A DNA stretch of 46,615 bases from Treponema sp. (GCA_022640795.1 JALCCK010000015.1:1-46615), one strand, 5' to 3'; counted from the stretch's first letter, positions 34,210-43,969 are shown. Made by a program: numbers and translations. The notes: generated by a model from the sequence alone, not told the origin.

Positions 34210-35043
34210 TCAGACCTTGTTCCAGGCATCGATAAATTCGAGCATAAACTGCTGAATATCGCCGAACCATTTTTTCTGAAAACGGCAGGCTTCAATGCCG
34301 AGATACCGGTAATGCCAGCATTCCCAGCGATAGCCGGTTACATCTTCATATCCCTGTGGAAACGAAAGCGACCACCCGAACTTTTCTGCATTTGCAGCAA
34401 GCCATTTTCCAGCAGCAGTTTGTGCATAGCTGTCGTCAATCGAACCGAAATCAACGGCATTTCCTGTCTGATGCTGGCTTGTACCGGCCCGGGCAGATTC
34501 ACGGTCTGCAGCTTTCTGCCCGTCGATTCGTACCCAGCGATCATAAACCTCTTTCTGATATGCATAACTTCTATATGAAGAGCTGACAAGAAGCGTTATT
34601 CCCTCTTTTCCGGCGGCTGATCCCATACTGCGCAATTGTTTTTCTGCTTGTACGCGAAGGAAAAGATTGTTTCGTCCGACGGTATAGCTCTCGTTCGAAA
34701 CAAGATGAACGAGATCGGCCGGTTCATAGCCTTCCGGCAGCGGATGGGTTTTATCGCACAGCAGAAACATGTCGGAAGACCGGGATGCAAGCGCTTTCTT
34801 CAGATCAGTAAGAAATTCTTCAGGATCTCCATTCGGAATGGCAGCTTTTGCCCGTTGACTCAGTGACGACAGTGCTTTCTGCAGTCTGATAATCTCCGGA
34901 TCGTTCATCATATTTTCCGGCCGACTCCCCTGCGTTCCATCAGCAACCGTCTGAGCGGAGGCCTTTCCCGAACAGGAAACAAATAAAGCTGTAAACAGAG
35001 CAACGGTGACCAGCAAAACCGACAGAGGAAGATTTCTGTTCAT
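34210..35043 (-). CDS. VanY-family D-Ala-D-Ala carboxypeptidase lipoprotein
   Basis: 277 aa. Signal peptide with lipobox LFVSC (Cys24). The C-terminal half is a VanY/peptidase M15 domain: SSYRSYAYQKEVYDRW, then SQHQTGNAVD (189-198, zinc ligands H191 and D198), and ECWHYRY with catalytic E241 and zinc ligand H244. It should trim the terminal D-Ala from peptidoglycan stem peptides in the periplasm. A helical stretch (about 45-95) lies between anchor and enzyme. The ATG overlaps the STAS-gene stop as ATGA, so a cell-wall enzyme is translationally coupled to a partner-switching signalling module. Confidence 0.92.
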   Translation of the reverse strand: MNRNLPLSVLLVTVALFTALFVSCSGKASAQTVADGTQGSRPENMMNDPEIIRLQKALSSLSQRAKAAIPNGDPEEFLTDLKKALASRSSDMFLLCDKTHPLPEGYEPADLVHLVSNESYTVGRNNLFLRVQAEKQLRSMGSAAGKEGITLLVSSSYRSYAYQKEVYDRWVRIDGQKAADRESARAGTSQHQTGNAVDFGSIDDSYAQTAAGKWLAANAEKFGWSLSFPQGYEDVTGYRWECWHYRYLGIEACRFQKKWFGDIQQFMLEFIDAWNKV

Positions 35044-35366
35044 TTGATTTCCGTAACAGCATTGATAATATCAAAGTAGTCGTAAAATCCGGTAGATTCT
35101 ATCGTACTCCGTGCTTCAGGTGACGGATTCATAAGATACACCCGGTATCCGCTGTCCTGTCCGTCGTTCACCCCGGCCATGATAACGCCCATTCCCGTCG
35201 AATCAAGTGCAGCTAATTCCGACAAGTCAAGAACGACGTTCGTCCGTTGAATATAATCATATAGTTTTCTCTGAAACTCACTCAGTGTATAGGCGTCCAG
35301 CGTTCCCTTCAGAACCATAAGATTATAATTGGCACCTTCCGATTCTGTTATATCAAGTTGATCCAT
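35040..35366 (-). CDS. STAS-domain anti-sigma-factor antagonist (RsbV/SpoIIAA-like)
   Basis: 108 aa, a single STAS domain. The conserved ...LDLSELAALDSTGMGVI segment carries the Ser56 that is phosphorylated in RsbV/SpoIIAA-type proteins; dephosphorylation by a PP2C-type phosphatase activates it to bind an anti-sigma kinase. The two phosphatase genes directly upstream are the likely partners. No RsbW-like kinase gene is in the window. AGGGG precedes the ATG, and the 3' end overlaps vanY by four bases. Confidence 0.92.
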   Translation of the reverse strand: MDQLDITESEGANYNLMVLKGTLDAYTLSEFQRKLYDYIQRTNVVLDLSELAALDSTGMGVIMAGVNDGQDSGYRVYLMNPSPEARSTIESTGFYDYFDIINAVTEIK

Positions 35367-35415
35367 TATGTTACCCCTTATTTTCCGGTATTCCCCGGCC
35401 GGTTGTATTCAGCAA

Positions 35416-37593
35416 TCAGTCAGAAGTCTGTTTCGCCGGTGCAAGATATTTGAAGACAAGGACAGTACTGTCATTCTCCCGTTCTTTTGAAATAAACTTC
35501 ATCAATTCATCGTCCGCAAAGCCGGCTATCCGGGCCGCTGGATACATAATATTATCTGTTATAACCCGCTGGATTCTGTCCTTTCCGAATTTTTCACCGC
35601 GGAGCGAATGCGAATTGATAAGCCCGTCAGTACAGGAAAAAAGAACATCGCCCGCGCCCAATTTTATTTTTTTTACTTTCAGAAGCGCGGAGACGTCATC
35701 GACGAAACCGAGAACTTTGCCGCTCCCCTGTATCTCAATAACATTATTGTACGTACGTGTATAGAGAAATAACGCGGGAATACCACAGTTTATGTAGTAC
35801 AATGTATCGGTTTCAAAATCAATCAGCCCAAACAGCCCTGAAAAAAGCGTCCCTTTCGGAAGGCTGAATTTTACAAACGTATTAATTTTTTCTACGAGTT
35901 TCTTAAAATCATGCGTTTCGGTCAAAAATGTCCGTATAACAGATTTTACAATAACCATACTCATACTTGCGCTTATACCTTTTCCGCTCATCTTGCCAAT
36001 AACAAACAGATGGTTTGTCCCGTTTAAACGAATAAGGTCGATAAATTCACCACCCAGATTATGAGCGGCAGCCATAAGATATCCCGCATCTATCTTCTGA
36101 TTACGGATCGGATCTATATTCTCCTGAATCGATGAAATTATCTGCGAAGACATACGGATTTCACGGTTAACCGTACCGATAACTTCCTTATTACCGATAT
36201 TTTTCAGGTAGTACGCATACACAAAAAAATAAGAATACAGTTTGTTCAAAACAGCAAAATCATAATCGTCATAAGTATTTTCATTTTCCCTCGGTCCCAA
36301 AAATATGACGCCAACGATATGCTGTCCTTCGTTCAGAAGGATCAATACGCTCGAAGCTGTTTTTGAGAAGATAGTATGCAGTTCTTTTTTGTAACCTTCA
36401 AAAATATGTTCTGAATCGATTCTGCTTCTGAACAATATTCTGATATTATTATTCAACAGGAAATCCCACACCGGAGAAGTCAGCGTCAACGTCGTTTTCT
36501 GATCATCAGATGAAAAATCAGTTTCAAGCGACGACGTTCCACGGTCGATCAGCACTTTCATGGTAGTACAGTCGACATTTTTATGAAAAATATCATACAT
36601 TGCGGAAGAAATCAGTTCGGGATCTTCATTATAATCCAGAGCGGCAAGACTTTTTTCAAACCGTAATTCATACTGGGTACTCCGGTGAGCACGCATGAAT
36701 TTTATCCGTTCGGAAAGAAGGTCTCCTATATACAGGAACAGTATACTGACGATACAAAGTGCAACGACAAACAGTACCGGCGAAATTTCATACAGAGGAT
36801 GCAATCGTATGTAAAATATTCCGCTCAATACTGACGGAGCTACATATTTTACCAGTATATTCATACTGTCGGCAAAGAACAAATGGTAATCATAAACAGT
36901 CTTATTGTCAAAAGCAAAAACAGTGAACAGAATAAGTGCACCATAGGAATAAAGAAGAAGATACATAAAATACGGCACATAGAATCCCGCAAAATCTATA
37001 CCATACAGGCAAAGCCACATCAGCAGGACTCCGAATGCGTTAATCATCGACCGCTGGAAATCGAGTCTGTCTCCTTTATTTTCGCAGTGTAACATCATAA
37101 GTACAGTACTGAAGCCCGGCAACAGATAGCGGAAAATAATAGTATACAGATCGTACCACGTCCATTTCAGATATTCGGACAGCGGCCCTTTGAACAGCTT
37201 GACAGCGGTTACTTTAAACCTGGTATTTGCGCTCAGCGTAATTGCAAAAAATTTAAAGAAAATAAGATAACAGGCCAGAATAAAAAAAGCAAGTTTGATA
37301 AAAGACAGTATTCTGGTCGTTTTCATTTCAGGAAAAGAAAGAAAATAGAAACTTACCTGTATCAGAAGTATGGCCTCAAGCAGAAAAACGAGCCGTTTGG
37401 TCAGCACGGACAATCTGTACGGTGCATAAAAGTCAGCAAGGACTGCAAGCACCATCAAAAAAGCAGCTGCAGAAAGAATAAGTATATTGCTTACTAATGA
37501 ACCACTGTTATTTTTTCGGGAACGCGAATCTACAAAAAAGGACAAAATGAGCATCAGAACTGCAAGCAACAAATTCAGAATAAAATAAATCAT
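35416..37593 (-). CDS. Membrane RsbU/SpoIIE-like protein with altered metal-site motifs
   Basis: 725 aa. About seven to eight membrane spans fill residues 1-290. A GAF-like region follows (about 310-460), with a PP2C/SpoIIE domain at about 495-715. Key motifs deviate: GGEFID (514-519) has Glu for the first Asp of GGDFYD, and GKMSGKG (533-539) has Lys534 where the family has Asp in GDVSGHG. TDG (655-657) and NDST near 708 keep their Asp. Losing a metal-coordinating Asp to Lys suggests weak or no catalysis, so this may be a sensor or decoy. Its ATG directly abuts the stop of the canonical phosphatase gene upstream. Confidence 0.87.
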   Translation of the reverse strand: MIYFILNLLLAVLMLILSFFVDSRSRKNNSGSLVSNILILSAAAFLMVLAVLADFYAPYRLSVLTKRLVFLLEAILLIQVSFYFLSFPEMKTTRILSFIKLAFFILACYLIFFKFFAITLSANTRFKVTAVKLFKGPLSEYLKWTWYDLYTIIFRYLLPGFSTVLMMLHCENKGDRLDFQRSMINAFGVLLMWLCLYGIDFAGFYVPYFMYLLLYSYGALILFTVFAFDNKTVYDYHLFFADSMNILVKYVAPSVLSGIFYIRLHPLYEISPVLFVVALCIVSILFLYIGDLLSERIKFMRAHRSTQYELRFEKSLAALDYNEDPELISSAMYDIFHKNVDCTTMKVLIDRGTSSLETDFSSDDQKTTLTLTSPVWDFLLNNNIRILFRSRIDSEHIFEGYKKELHTIFSKTASSVLILLNEGQHIVGVIFLGPRENENTYDDYDFAVLNKLYSYFFVYAYYLKNIGNKEVIGTVNREIRMSSQIISSIQENIDPIRNQKIDAGYLMAAAHNLGGEFIDLIRLNGTNHLFVIGKMSGKGISASMSMVIVKSVIRTFLTETHDFKKLVEKINTFVKFSLPKGTLFSGLFGLIDFETDTLYYINCGIPALFLYTRTYNNVIEIQGSGKVLGFVDDVSALLKVKKIKLGAGDVLFSCTDGLINSHSLRGEKFGKDRIQRVITDNIMYPAARIAGFADDELMKFISKERENDSTVLVFKYLAPAKQTSD

Positions 37594-38988
37594 TTAACCA
37601 TCCACCTTTGCAACGAGCATTGTTACATCGTCTCGAAGTTTTTTGTCACCGTTATATGAAAGGATCATATCAACTACGTCCTGAATAAACATCTTCGGAG
37701 GTTTTGCCGCCGCTTTTTTAAGCGTGTCGATGTACAGTTGAGTGTCTCCCAATTCCGTACCGGAATCATCCATAACTTCTGAAACACCATCAGTTGCCAT
37801 CATAATCATATCGCCGCGGAAAAGTCGTTGCTCGGAAACTTTTACCTCCGGCAAATCAATAATACCGATAACACCGCAATTCGATTCAAGTTTTTTGATT
37901 CTGTACCCTTCCGGCGATCGTGAAATAATCAGCGGATCCGACATCGAGGCATTAATATATCTGATTTTCATAGTCTTCGTATCGATAATGCCGATAAAAA
38001 CGACAGTATATTTATCCTGAAGGTGCATTTCCTTGATGGCTTTATCGATGGCGTATATCATGGGAACAAGATCTTCCCGATCTTCCATAATCTTTACCGT
38101 ATTCATCACCAATCCCATTATAAGCGCGGCAGAAAGTCCTTTTCCCGAAACATCTCCCAGCATAACAAGTGTCTTGGAAGTATCGACAGGAAGTACCGAA
38201 AAATAGTCACCGGAAACATTTACAAGCGGTCTATAATAGCTTGCAAGTTTTAATCGCCTGACCGCCGGCATTACCGATGGAAGGAAAGCCTTTTGCGTTA
38301 CAGCGAGCTGTTCCCATTCACTTGAAAGCCCGGCAATTTCACTCAAGTCCGAAACTATCCCGGCCCTGGACTGGAAACGGACAAATTCATCATACAGTCT
38401 GTCATAAATAACAGGATCAAAAAGTCTGGTATAGCGGCAGAAAACAAAAAAATGCTGCTGCCTGGAAGACAGAAAAAAACCGCGGGCATTTTTTGAAACC
38501 GTTACGACACCAAAATCGTTCCCCATAAAAAATACTCCGTCGGGCCAGGCAGAAGGAAAATTAAGTGCCAGTTTTTTTGTGGTTTCATTGGAACTGGTAA
38601 GCCGGTCCGGACTATTGTACAGTATGTAATTCTTTACAGAATCTACATAAAGTACGGAACAATCTGCCGCTTCTTCGAGAATCTGTGAAATCGCAGTATA
38701 AAAATCTTCAAGAGAATAACAGAAACGAAGCCTGTCTATAAAAGTTGACAGAAAAGATGTCGGGCCCTCATATAATATTTTCCGTTCAATTCCTGCCGAT
38801 ATATTTCTTTCTGCAGCCCGGGAAATAAGTTCGAAAAGAAAGAAAATAACAGCTGCAACTATAACAGGAAAACTTCGCAGCCGTGTTACTGTTCGCGGGG
38901 GAACAAGCAGCATAATAAGGACACTGAACGCGATAGCAGCAAAAATATGAGAAGCGGCACGTACAAAGTTTTTTCGGGTTTTTAACAT
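37594..38988 (-). CDS. RsbU/SpoIIE-type serine phosphatase, membrane-anchored
   Basis: 464 aa. Two N-terminal hydrophobic spans (about 13-30 and 38-55) precede a divergent sensor region (about 80-210) and a C-terminal PP2C-like domain (about 240-462). The catalytic set is complete: SGDYF, LGDVSGKGLSAAL, MATDGVSE and LRDDVTMLV. It should dephosphorylate the STAS protein encoded two genes downstream. GAGGT precedes the ATG. It heads the run phosphatase, altered phosphatase, STAS, VanY. An inverted repeat around a TATAAT box lies just upstream. Confidence 0.92.
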   Translation of the reverse strand: MLKTRKNFVRAASHIFAAIAFSVLIMLLVPPRTVTRLRSFPVIVAAVIFFLFELISRAAERNISAGIERKILYEGPTSFLSTFIDRLRFCYSLEDFYTAISQILEEAADCSVLYVDSVKNYILYNSPDRLTSSNETTKKLALNFPSAWPDGVFFMGNDFGVVTVSKNARGFFLSSRQQHFFVFCRYTRLFDPVIYDRLYDEFVRFQSRAGIVSDLSEIAGLSSEWEQLAVTQKAFLPSVMPAVRRLKLASYYRPLVNVSGDYFSVLPVDTSKTLVMLGDVSGKGLSAALIMGLVMNTVKIMEDREDLVPMIYAIDKAIKEMHLQDKYTVVFIGIIDTKTMKIRYINASMSDPLIISRSPEGYRIKKLESNCGVIGIIDLPEVKVSEQRLFRGDMIMMATDGVSEVMDDSGTELGDTQLYIDTLKKAAAKPPKMFIQDVVDMILSYNGDKKLRDDVTMLVAKVDG

Positions 38989-39024
38989 ATAGGCACCTCA
39001 GGCATTTTATAAATCCGGCATTCC

Positions 39025-39053
39025 GATAATATGGTTTATTATACCATATTATC
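39025..39053 (-). promoter_or_regulatory. 11-bp dyad enclosing a TATAAT box, upstream of the phosphatase operon
   Basis: GATAATATGGT (39025-39035) and ACCATATTATC (39043-39053) form a perfect inverted repeat. On the minus strand the segment between and partly within the arms reads TATAAT (39043-39038), about 50 bases before the ATG at 38988. No good -35 was found. It could be an operator over a promoter or, read from dnaJ, a weak terminator. Confidence 0.45.
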
Positions 39054-39099
39054 TATTGTCGGCACAGAGAAAAATAAAAAGAGATGCTTTACAAAAAAA

Positions 39100-40233
39100 T
39101 CAGCGTAAGGAGGAAAGCGGAACCATCTGCGGCGATTTCGTTGCGTTGTCAAGTTCGGCATACTGCTCAAGCAACGCCTTCTGCCGGGAAGAAATATGCT
39201 GCGGAATTTGAACAAGAATTTTTATATACAGGTCCCCTTTCCTCGAACTGCCGGTGTACGGAACTCCTTCATTTTTTACTCTCAGAAGTTTTCCGTAGGC
39301 TGTCCCTGAAGGTATCTTTACTTCAATCTGCTTTCCATCAAGAAGCTTAATGTTTATAACGGCACCAAGAACTGCCTGAGAAAACGTAATGGGAACGGCG
39401 CAATAGAGATCCTGACCGTCACGTTGGAAATGGGTATGCGACTGTACGTGAATAACGACAATCAAATCTCCTGAAGGACCGCCATTTGTACCGGCATCCC
39501 CCTGATGGGGAATGACAATTCGTTTACCGTCATCAACTCCTGCAGGAATAGACAACGTCATACGTTTGCTTTTTTCTTCCACTCCGGTTCCATGACAAAC
39601 GGAACAGGGATGATCAAGTATTGTTCCTTTTCCACCGCAGGTAGGACAGGTCTGCTGTACCGCAAAAAATCCTGCACTACGCCGTATCTGGCCGGTACCC
39701 TGGCAAGTCGGGCACGTTTTTCTGCTTGACCCCGGGGCTCCTCCGGAACCGTTACACGCACTGCAGGTTTCATTGTGATGAAAGCGAATCTCAGCCTTCG
39801 TACCGTAAACTGCATCTTTAAACGAAATATCAAGATCGTAGCGAAGGCTTGCCCCTTCATTCGGGCCGGAACGTCTGGTCGAGCCTCCCATTCCACCGTT
39901 AAATAAATTTTCAAATATGTCGCTGAATCCGCCGCCCATATTGCCGAACAAATCACTAAAATCGTGGAACGCGTGAGAATATTGAGCTTCTCCACCGCCG
40001 TTCATACCCTCCAGACCGGCGAACCCGTACTGATCATAAATGGGACGTTTTTTATCATCAGAAAGAACTTCATAGGCTTCGGTGGCTTCCCTGAATTTAG
40101 CTTCAGCTTCTTTATCTCCCGGATTTCTGTCAGGGTGATATTTTATTGCAAGTTTTCTATATCCTTTTTTTATTTCATCTTTAGTGGCGTCTTTGCTAAC
40201 TCCCAGAACTTCATAGTAATCACGTTTAGCCAT
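39100..40233 (-). CDS. dnaJ: Chaperone DnaJ
   Basis: 377 aa type I DnaJ. J-domain at 1-70 with the HPD motif (YHPDRNPG), a Gly/Phe-rich linker (about 75-125), the zinc domain with four CxxCxGxG-type repeats ([32 protein letters not shown]; about 150-220) and the substrate-binding C-terminal domains. It stimulates DnaK ATPase and delivers clients. It is separated from dnaK by the DUF434 gene and by the dnaK terminator, so it is not co-transcribed with dnaK. Confidence 0.98.
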   Translation of the reverse strand: MAKRDYYEVLGVSKDATKDEIKKGYRKLAIKYHPDRNPGDKEAEAKFREATEAYEVLSDDKKRPIYDQYGFAGLEGMNGGGEAQYSHAFHDFSDLFGNMGGGFSDIFENLFNGGMGGSTRRSGPNEGASLRYDLDISFKDAVYGTKAEIRFHHNETCSACNGSGGAPGSSRKTCPTCQGTGQIRRSAGFFAVQQTCPTCGGKGTILDHPCSVCHGTGVEEKSKRMTLSIPAGVDDGKRIVIPHQGDAGTNGGPSGDLIVVIHVQSHTHFQRDGQDLYCAVPITFSQAVLGAVINIKLLDGKQIEVKIPSGTAYGKLLRVKNEGVPYTGSSRKGDLYIKILVQIPQHISSRQKALLEQYAELDNATKSPQMVPLSSLR

Positions 40234-40351
40234 ATATATATTCCTTCTAAAACAATCGAAAATAAATATTTCTTCTTATAAATATAATAAAAAAAAAATT
40301 CATAAGCAAGCATTTTGATTCACATTATGCCGGTATCAGTGCAGCTCACCG

Positions 40352-41074
40352 TCACGAGTTACGCCACACGGAAACAAGCCACGCATCCGGTATGTATTTC
40401 TCGATAATCCGGTGTGCAAGATTATACCAGGTACGGCATCTGTCGATTACAACAGAATCGGCAGTCATCGCACAATCAGATGCCTCAAGCAGAACATCGA
40501 CGGACGGGACAAGTTTTACCGCTGCAGAACAATCGTGCCAGCCGGCCCGCTCGGTGACAAGGCTGCCGAGTCGTCCGGAATTTGAAATCTGTTTATCCAG
40601 ATAAATCGTATAATTTATTTTTTCACCGCTTTTTTTTTCAATATCTCCAAGATATTCGAACAGCAGATCCAACGCAAGGGACGTCTTCTCTATTATTCTA
40701 TATGAACCGTGAAGCCCGGCAAGATCGCGGACAGTACCGTCCATACAGTCAAGCAGAAGAGAAGAGGACAAGGCCGTTTCAAGCGTAATAATTATGTTAA
40801 ACCCATCTAAAGCGCAGACAGAGCCGGGAAATTCAACACTTTTTTTGCGCCGCCGTTGAAGCTGCCCGAAAGAAGCCAGACTCCGTACAAGCGCCATCCG
40901 CTGTCGTTTTATGAGTGAATAATGGTCTCCGGTAAAACGAACGGCAGACTCTTTGCTGTAACCGCGGTTAATCAGAAATACACTGTCGCGGGCTGCAGTT
41001 CTGCAGGCAGCAAGCCCGTTACCGGAAAAATATTCTTTATCTTCAGGGAAAAAACCGCGGCGTACAGATTTCAT
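40352..41074 (-). CDS. DUF434/DUF5616-like protein
   Basis: 240 aa of unknown function. The first part (RTAARDSVFLINRGYSKESAVRFTGDHYSLIKRQRMAL) looks like DUF434, and the middle (ALDGFNIIITLETALSSSLLLDCMDGTVRDLAGLHGSYR) like the DUF5616 domain that commonly accompanies it. The later segment TIYLDKQISNSGRLG with conserved Asp residues suggests a nuclease- or PIN-like Asp-rich fold, but this is speculation. The gene sits between dnaK and dnaJ; a TATACT box at 41089-41084 lies only nine bases before its ATG. Confidence 0.75.
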   Translation of the reverse strand: MKSVRRGFFPEDKEYFSGNGLAACRTAARDSVFLINRGYSKESAVRFTGDHYSLIKRQRMALVRSLASFGQLQRRRKKSVEFPGSVCALDGFNIIITLETALSSSLLLDCMDGTVRDLAGLHGSYRIIEKTSLALDLLFEYLGDIEKKSGEKINYTIYLDKQISNSGRLGSLVTERAGWHDCSAAVKLVPSVDVLLEASDCAMTADSVVIDRCRTWYNLAHRIIEKYIPDAWLVSVWRNS

Positions 41075-41094
41075 ACATTCAGTATACCATTAAA

Positions 41095-41133
41095 TAAAAA
41101 AAGGTATCCAGTATAAAATCTGAATACCTTTTC
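41095..41133 (-). terminator. dnaK terminator
   Basis: Read on the minus strand, AAAAGGTAT and CAG pair with CTG and ATACCTTTTT across one mismatch, with a seven-to-eight-base loop and a run of T (41101-41095 complement). It starts about 20 bases past the dnaK stop and separates dnaK from the DUF434 and dnaJ genes. Confidence 0.88.
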
Positions 41134-41153
41134 TCAGTTACAGAACGATGAGA

Positions 41154-43127
41154 TTATTTGTCATCATGTACTTCATATTCAGCATCGTCAGCTTTGCCTT
41201 TATCAAAACCTGCATCTGACTTTGATTCGGTTTTATCGCCGGTGCCGGCCTCAGGTCCTGCACTGCTGTCTGACTGTGCTCCAGCCTTTCCGCCGGAAGC
41301 ACCCTGCTGGGCAGCCTGCTGTTTATAGACTTCTTCAGCAATTTTATAGGAAGCCTGCTTCAGCGCTTCAGTTTTGCTCTTGATATCTTCAGTATTGTCA
41401 CTTTCTAGCGCTTTCTTCAGTTCCGCTTTCGCATCCTCTATCTTCTGCTTATCAGCTTCGGAAACTTTTTCACCAAGCTCCTTGAGACTCTTTTCAGTAG
41501 CATAGATAAGGCTGTCTGCTTCGTTACGGGCATCAACCGATTCACGTTTCTTTTTATCAGATTCTGCGTTCGCTTCGGCATCTTTGACCATTTTGTCAAT
41601 TTCAGATTCACTTAAACCGCTGGAGCTCGTAATCTGAATATGCTGTTCTTTTCCGGTTCCAAGATCCTTTGCAGATACATGAACTATACCGTTCGCATCG
41701 ATATCAAACGTAACTTCAATCTGCGGAACTCCGCGGGGAGCTGCAGGGATACCGACGAGATCAAAATTTCCCAGCGTTCTGTTCTCTGCTGCCATTTCCC
41801 GTTCACCCTGCAGAACATGAATGGATACTGCGGTCTGACCGTCTGCAGCAGTCGAGAATATCTGGCTCTTCTTGGTAGGAATAGTCGTGTTTCTCGGAAT
41901 AAGCTTTGTGAATACACCACCCATCGTCTCTATACCAAGAGAAAGCGGAGTAACATCAAGCAGCAGGACATCTTTAACATCTCCGCCAAGAACACCGCCC
42001 TGGATTGCTGCTCCCACGGCGACTGCTTCGTCGGGATTGACAGCGCGGCTGCCTTCTTTTCCGAAGACCTCTTTTACAACATCCTGAACTTTCGGCATAC
42101 GGCTGGAACCACCGACAAGAAGAACTTCAGTAATATCATTTCCGGAAAGGCCTGCATCCGCAAGCGCCTTGCGGCACGGTTCTTTCGTAGCGTCGAGCAA
42201 ATCTTCAGTCATCTGTTCAAACTGTGCACGGGTAAGTGTTTTCTGCAGATGTTTCGGACCGGTAGCGTCAGCTGTTATAAACGGCAGATTAATATCGGTA
42301 CTCGTCTGAGATGAAAGCTGTATCTTTGCATTTTCTGCAGCTTCACGCAGACGCTGCAGTGCCATAGCATCCTTTGAAAGATCGATACCGGTATCAGCCT
42401 TAAATCCGTCTACCAGCCAATTAATTACCTTACGGTCAAAATCATCACCACCAAGGTGGGTGTTACCGTTGGTCGACTTTACTTCAAATACGCCGTCACC
42501 AAGTTCAAGAATTGAAATATCAAAGGTACCACCACCCAGATCATAGACAGCAATGGTTTTTTCCTGCTTCGAGTCCTTATTGAATCCGAAAGCAAGAGAA
42601 GCAGCCGTCGGTTCATTGATAATTCTTTTTACATCAAGACCGGCTATCTTTCCGGCGTCTTTTGTAGCCTGTCGCTGTGCATCGTTAAAATATGCAGGAA
42701 CAGTAATAACAGCTTCCGTTACCGGCTGTCCAAGATAATCTTCCGCAGTCTTTTTCATTTTCTGAAGAATAAAGGCACTGATTTCCTGCGGACTGTATTC
42801 TTTTTTCTGACCATTCTGTTCTATTTCAACACGGCAGTCATCTCCATGATCAACTACTTTATACGGGACCCGTTTAGCTTCGCCTTCCAGTTCATTGAAA
42901 CGATGTCCTATCAGCCTCTTAATTGAATAGATTGTATTTTTCGGATTAGTAACCATCTGGTTTTTAGCAGGCTGACCGACAATTCTGTCACCTTTTGCTG
43001 TAAAACCAACAATAGAAGGGGTTGTCCGGCCTCCTTCTGAATTCTGGATAACTACCGGTTCGCCGTTTTCCATTACGGCTACACATGAATTAGTCGTTCC
43101 GAGGTCAATACCAATAATCTTTCCCAT
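41154..43127 (-). CDS. dnaK: Chaperone DnaK (Hsp70)
   Basis: 657 aa. The ATPase domain begins [26 protein letters not shown] and contains [28 protein letters not shown] and [14 protein letters not shown]. The linker [19 protein letters not shown] leads into the peptide-binding domain, and a helical lid is followed by a Gly/Ser/Ala/Asp-rich tail ending EYEVHDDK. It folds nascent and stressed proteins with GrpE and DnaJ. It lies 46 bases after grpE and probably shares its transcript, with a strong terminator behind it. No CIRCE (HrcA) site was found ahead of either gene. Confidence 0.99.
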   Translation of the reverse strand: MGKIIGIDLGTTNSCVAVMENGEPVVIQNSEGGRTTPSIVGFTAKGDRIVGQPAKNQMVTNPKNTIYSIKRLIGHRFNELEGEAKRVPYKVVDHGDDCRVEIEQNGQKKEYSPQEISAFILQKMKKTAEDYLGQPVTEAVITVPAYFNDAQRQATKDAGKIAGLDVKRIINEPTAASLAFGFNKDSKQEKTIAVYDLGGGTFDISILELGDGVFEVKSTNGNTHLGGDDFDRKVINWLVDGFKADTGIDLSKDAMALQRLREAAENAKIQLSSQTSTDINLPFITADATGPKHLQKTLTRAQFEQMTEDLLDATKEPCRKALADAGLSGNDITEVLLVGGSSRMPKVQDVVKEVFGKEGSRAVNPDEAVAVGAAIQGGVLGGDVKDVLLLDVTPLSLGIETMGGVFTKLIPRNTTIPTKKSQIFSTAADGQTAVSIHVLQGEREMAAENRTLGNFDLVGIPAAPRGVPQIEVTFDIDANGIVHVSAKDLGTGKEQHIQITSSSGLSESEIDKMVKDAEANAESDKKKRESVDARNEADSLIYATEKSLKELGEKVSEADKQKIEDAKAELKKALESDNTEDIKSKTEALKQASYKIAEEVYKQQAAQQGASGGKAGAQSDSSAGPEAGTGDKTESKSDAGFDKGKADDAEYEVHDDK

Positions 43128-43173
43128 AACATTATCTCCTTACCGGGCCTCTATCGGAACCCGTCAATTTCTA

Positions 43174-43902
43174 TTAATTTGCTGCGTTTTCCGCAGTTTC
43201 TGATTCGCTTTTTTCTGCTGCTCCGCCGTTATCTTTCCCGTCTGCCGGATTATTTACTGCCGTTATCGTATCGTCCGGCATTGTCACCATAACTTTTGCA
43301 TGCCGTATGATTTTGTCCTTCAGCTTGTATCCTTTTAAATATACTTCTTTTAGAACAGGTTCGGCAACAGGACCTTTCATACTTCCGATAGCTTCATGCT
43401 CATCAGGATTAAACAAATCTCCGGCATCCCCGTAGGACACAAGATTGTACTTGTTCTCGAGCATGGAAACAAGATTTTTACTTATCATTTTTACACCGTC
43501 TGCTATAGTCTTTACGTCTTTCGCATTTTCAGCGGCATCAACGGTCCGATCAAAATTATCAAGACTTTCCAAAAGATCCTGCAATAACGACGTATTAGCA
43601 TAATCAAAAGCGTCCTGTTTTTCCTTGAGCATTCGTTTCCGATAATTATCAAAATCTGCCGCACGACGCAGAAGCTGATCTTTAAGATCTGCATTCTCCT
43701 TTTCAAGAGCTGCTATCCGGTCGCTGTCGTTTTCGACCGGCTGTTTTTCATCCGTTGCAGCTTCGTCTGCCGTTGCAGCTTCGTCTGCCGTTGCAGCTTC
43801 GTCTGCCGTTGCAGCAGTTGTTTCTTCAGTGCTGTTCCGAGCAGCGCTATTCTGGTCTTCAGTAGTGTTTTCTTTCGGCTGTTCTTTTTCAGTTTTTTTC
43901 AT
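43174..43902 (-). CDS. grpE: Nucleotide exchange factor GrpE
   Basis: 242 aa. The acidic, low-complexity N-terminus (about 1-65) contains a tandem ATADEA repeat. The long coiled coil (about 66-130; IAALEKENADLKDQLLRRAADFDNYRKR) and the C-terminal beta domain (FNPDEHEAIGSM, VYLKGYKLKDKIIRHAKVMV) are typical. It releases ADP from DnaK. The start at 43902 (MKKTEKEQ) follows AGGAA; the frame is open 34 codons further up but without family character. It lies 67 bases after the pseudouridine synthase gene. Confidence 0.97.
   Translation of the reverse strand: MKKTEKEQPKENTTEDQNSAARNSTEETTAATADEAATADEAATADEAATDEKQPVENDSDRIAALEKENADLKDQLLRRAADFDNYRKRMLKEKQDAFDYANTSLLQDLLESLDNFDRTVDAAENAKDVKTIADGVKMISKNLVSMLENKYNLVSYGDAGDLFNPDEHEAIGSMKGPVAEPVLKEVYLKGYKLKDKIIRHAKVMVTMPDDTITAVNNPADGKDNGGAAEKSESETAENAAN
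43753..43816. repeat. 18-bp tandem repeat within grpE
   Basis: Three identical copies of CGTTGCAGCTTCGTCTGC (43753-43770, 43771-43788, 43789-43806) and a 10-base partial fourth. On the coding strand each encodes six residues of the acidic tail (ADEAAT register). In-frame copy-number changes would be tolerated, so it may be a variable-number repeat. Confidence 0.95.
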
Positions 43903-43969
43903 TGCATTGTTCCTAATACTATAATTATTAATAAGATAATAAATGGGTTGGAGAGCGTCAAGGAAAATG

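Noticed and set aside
43903..43969. CIRCE element controlling grpE-dnaK
   Set aside because: No TTAGCACTC-type inverted repeat with nine-base spacing is present here, at 43128-43173, or before dnaJ.
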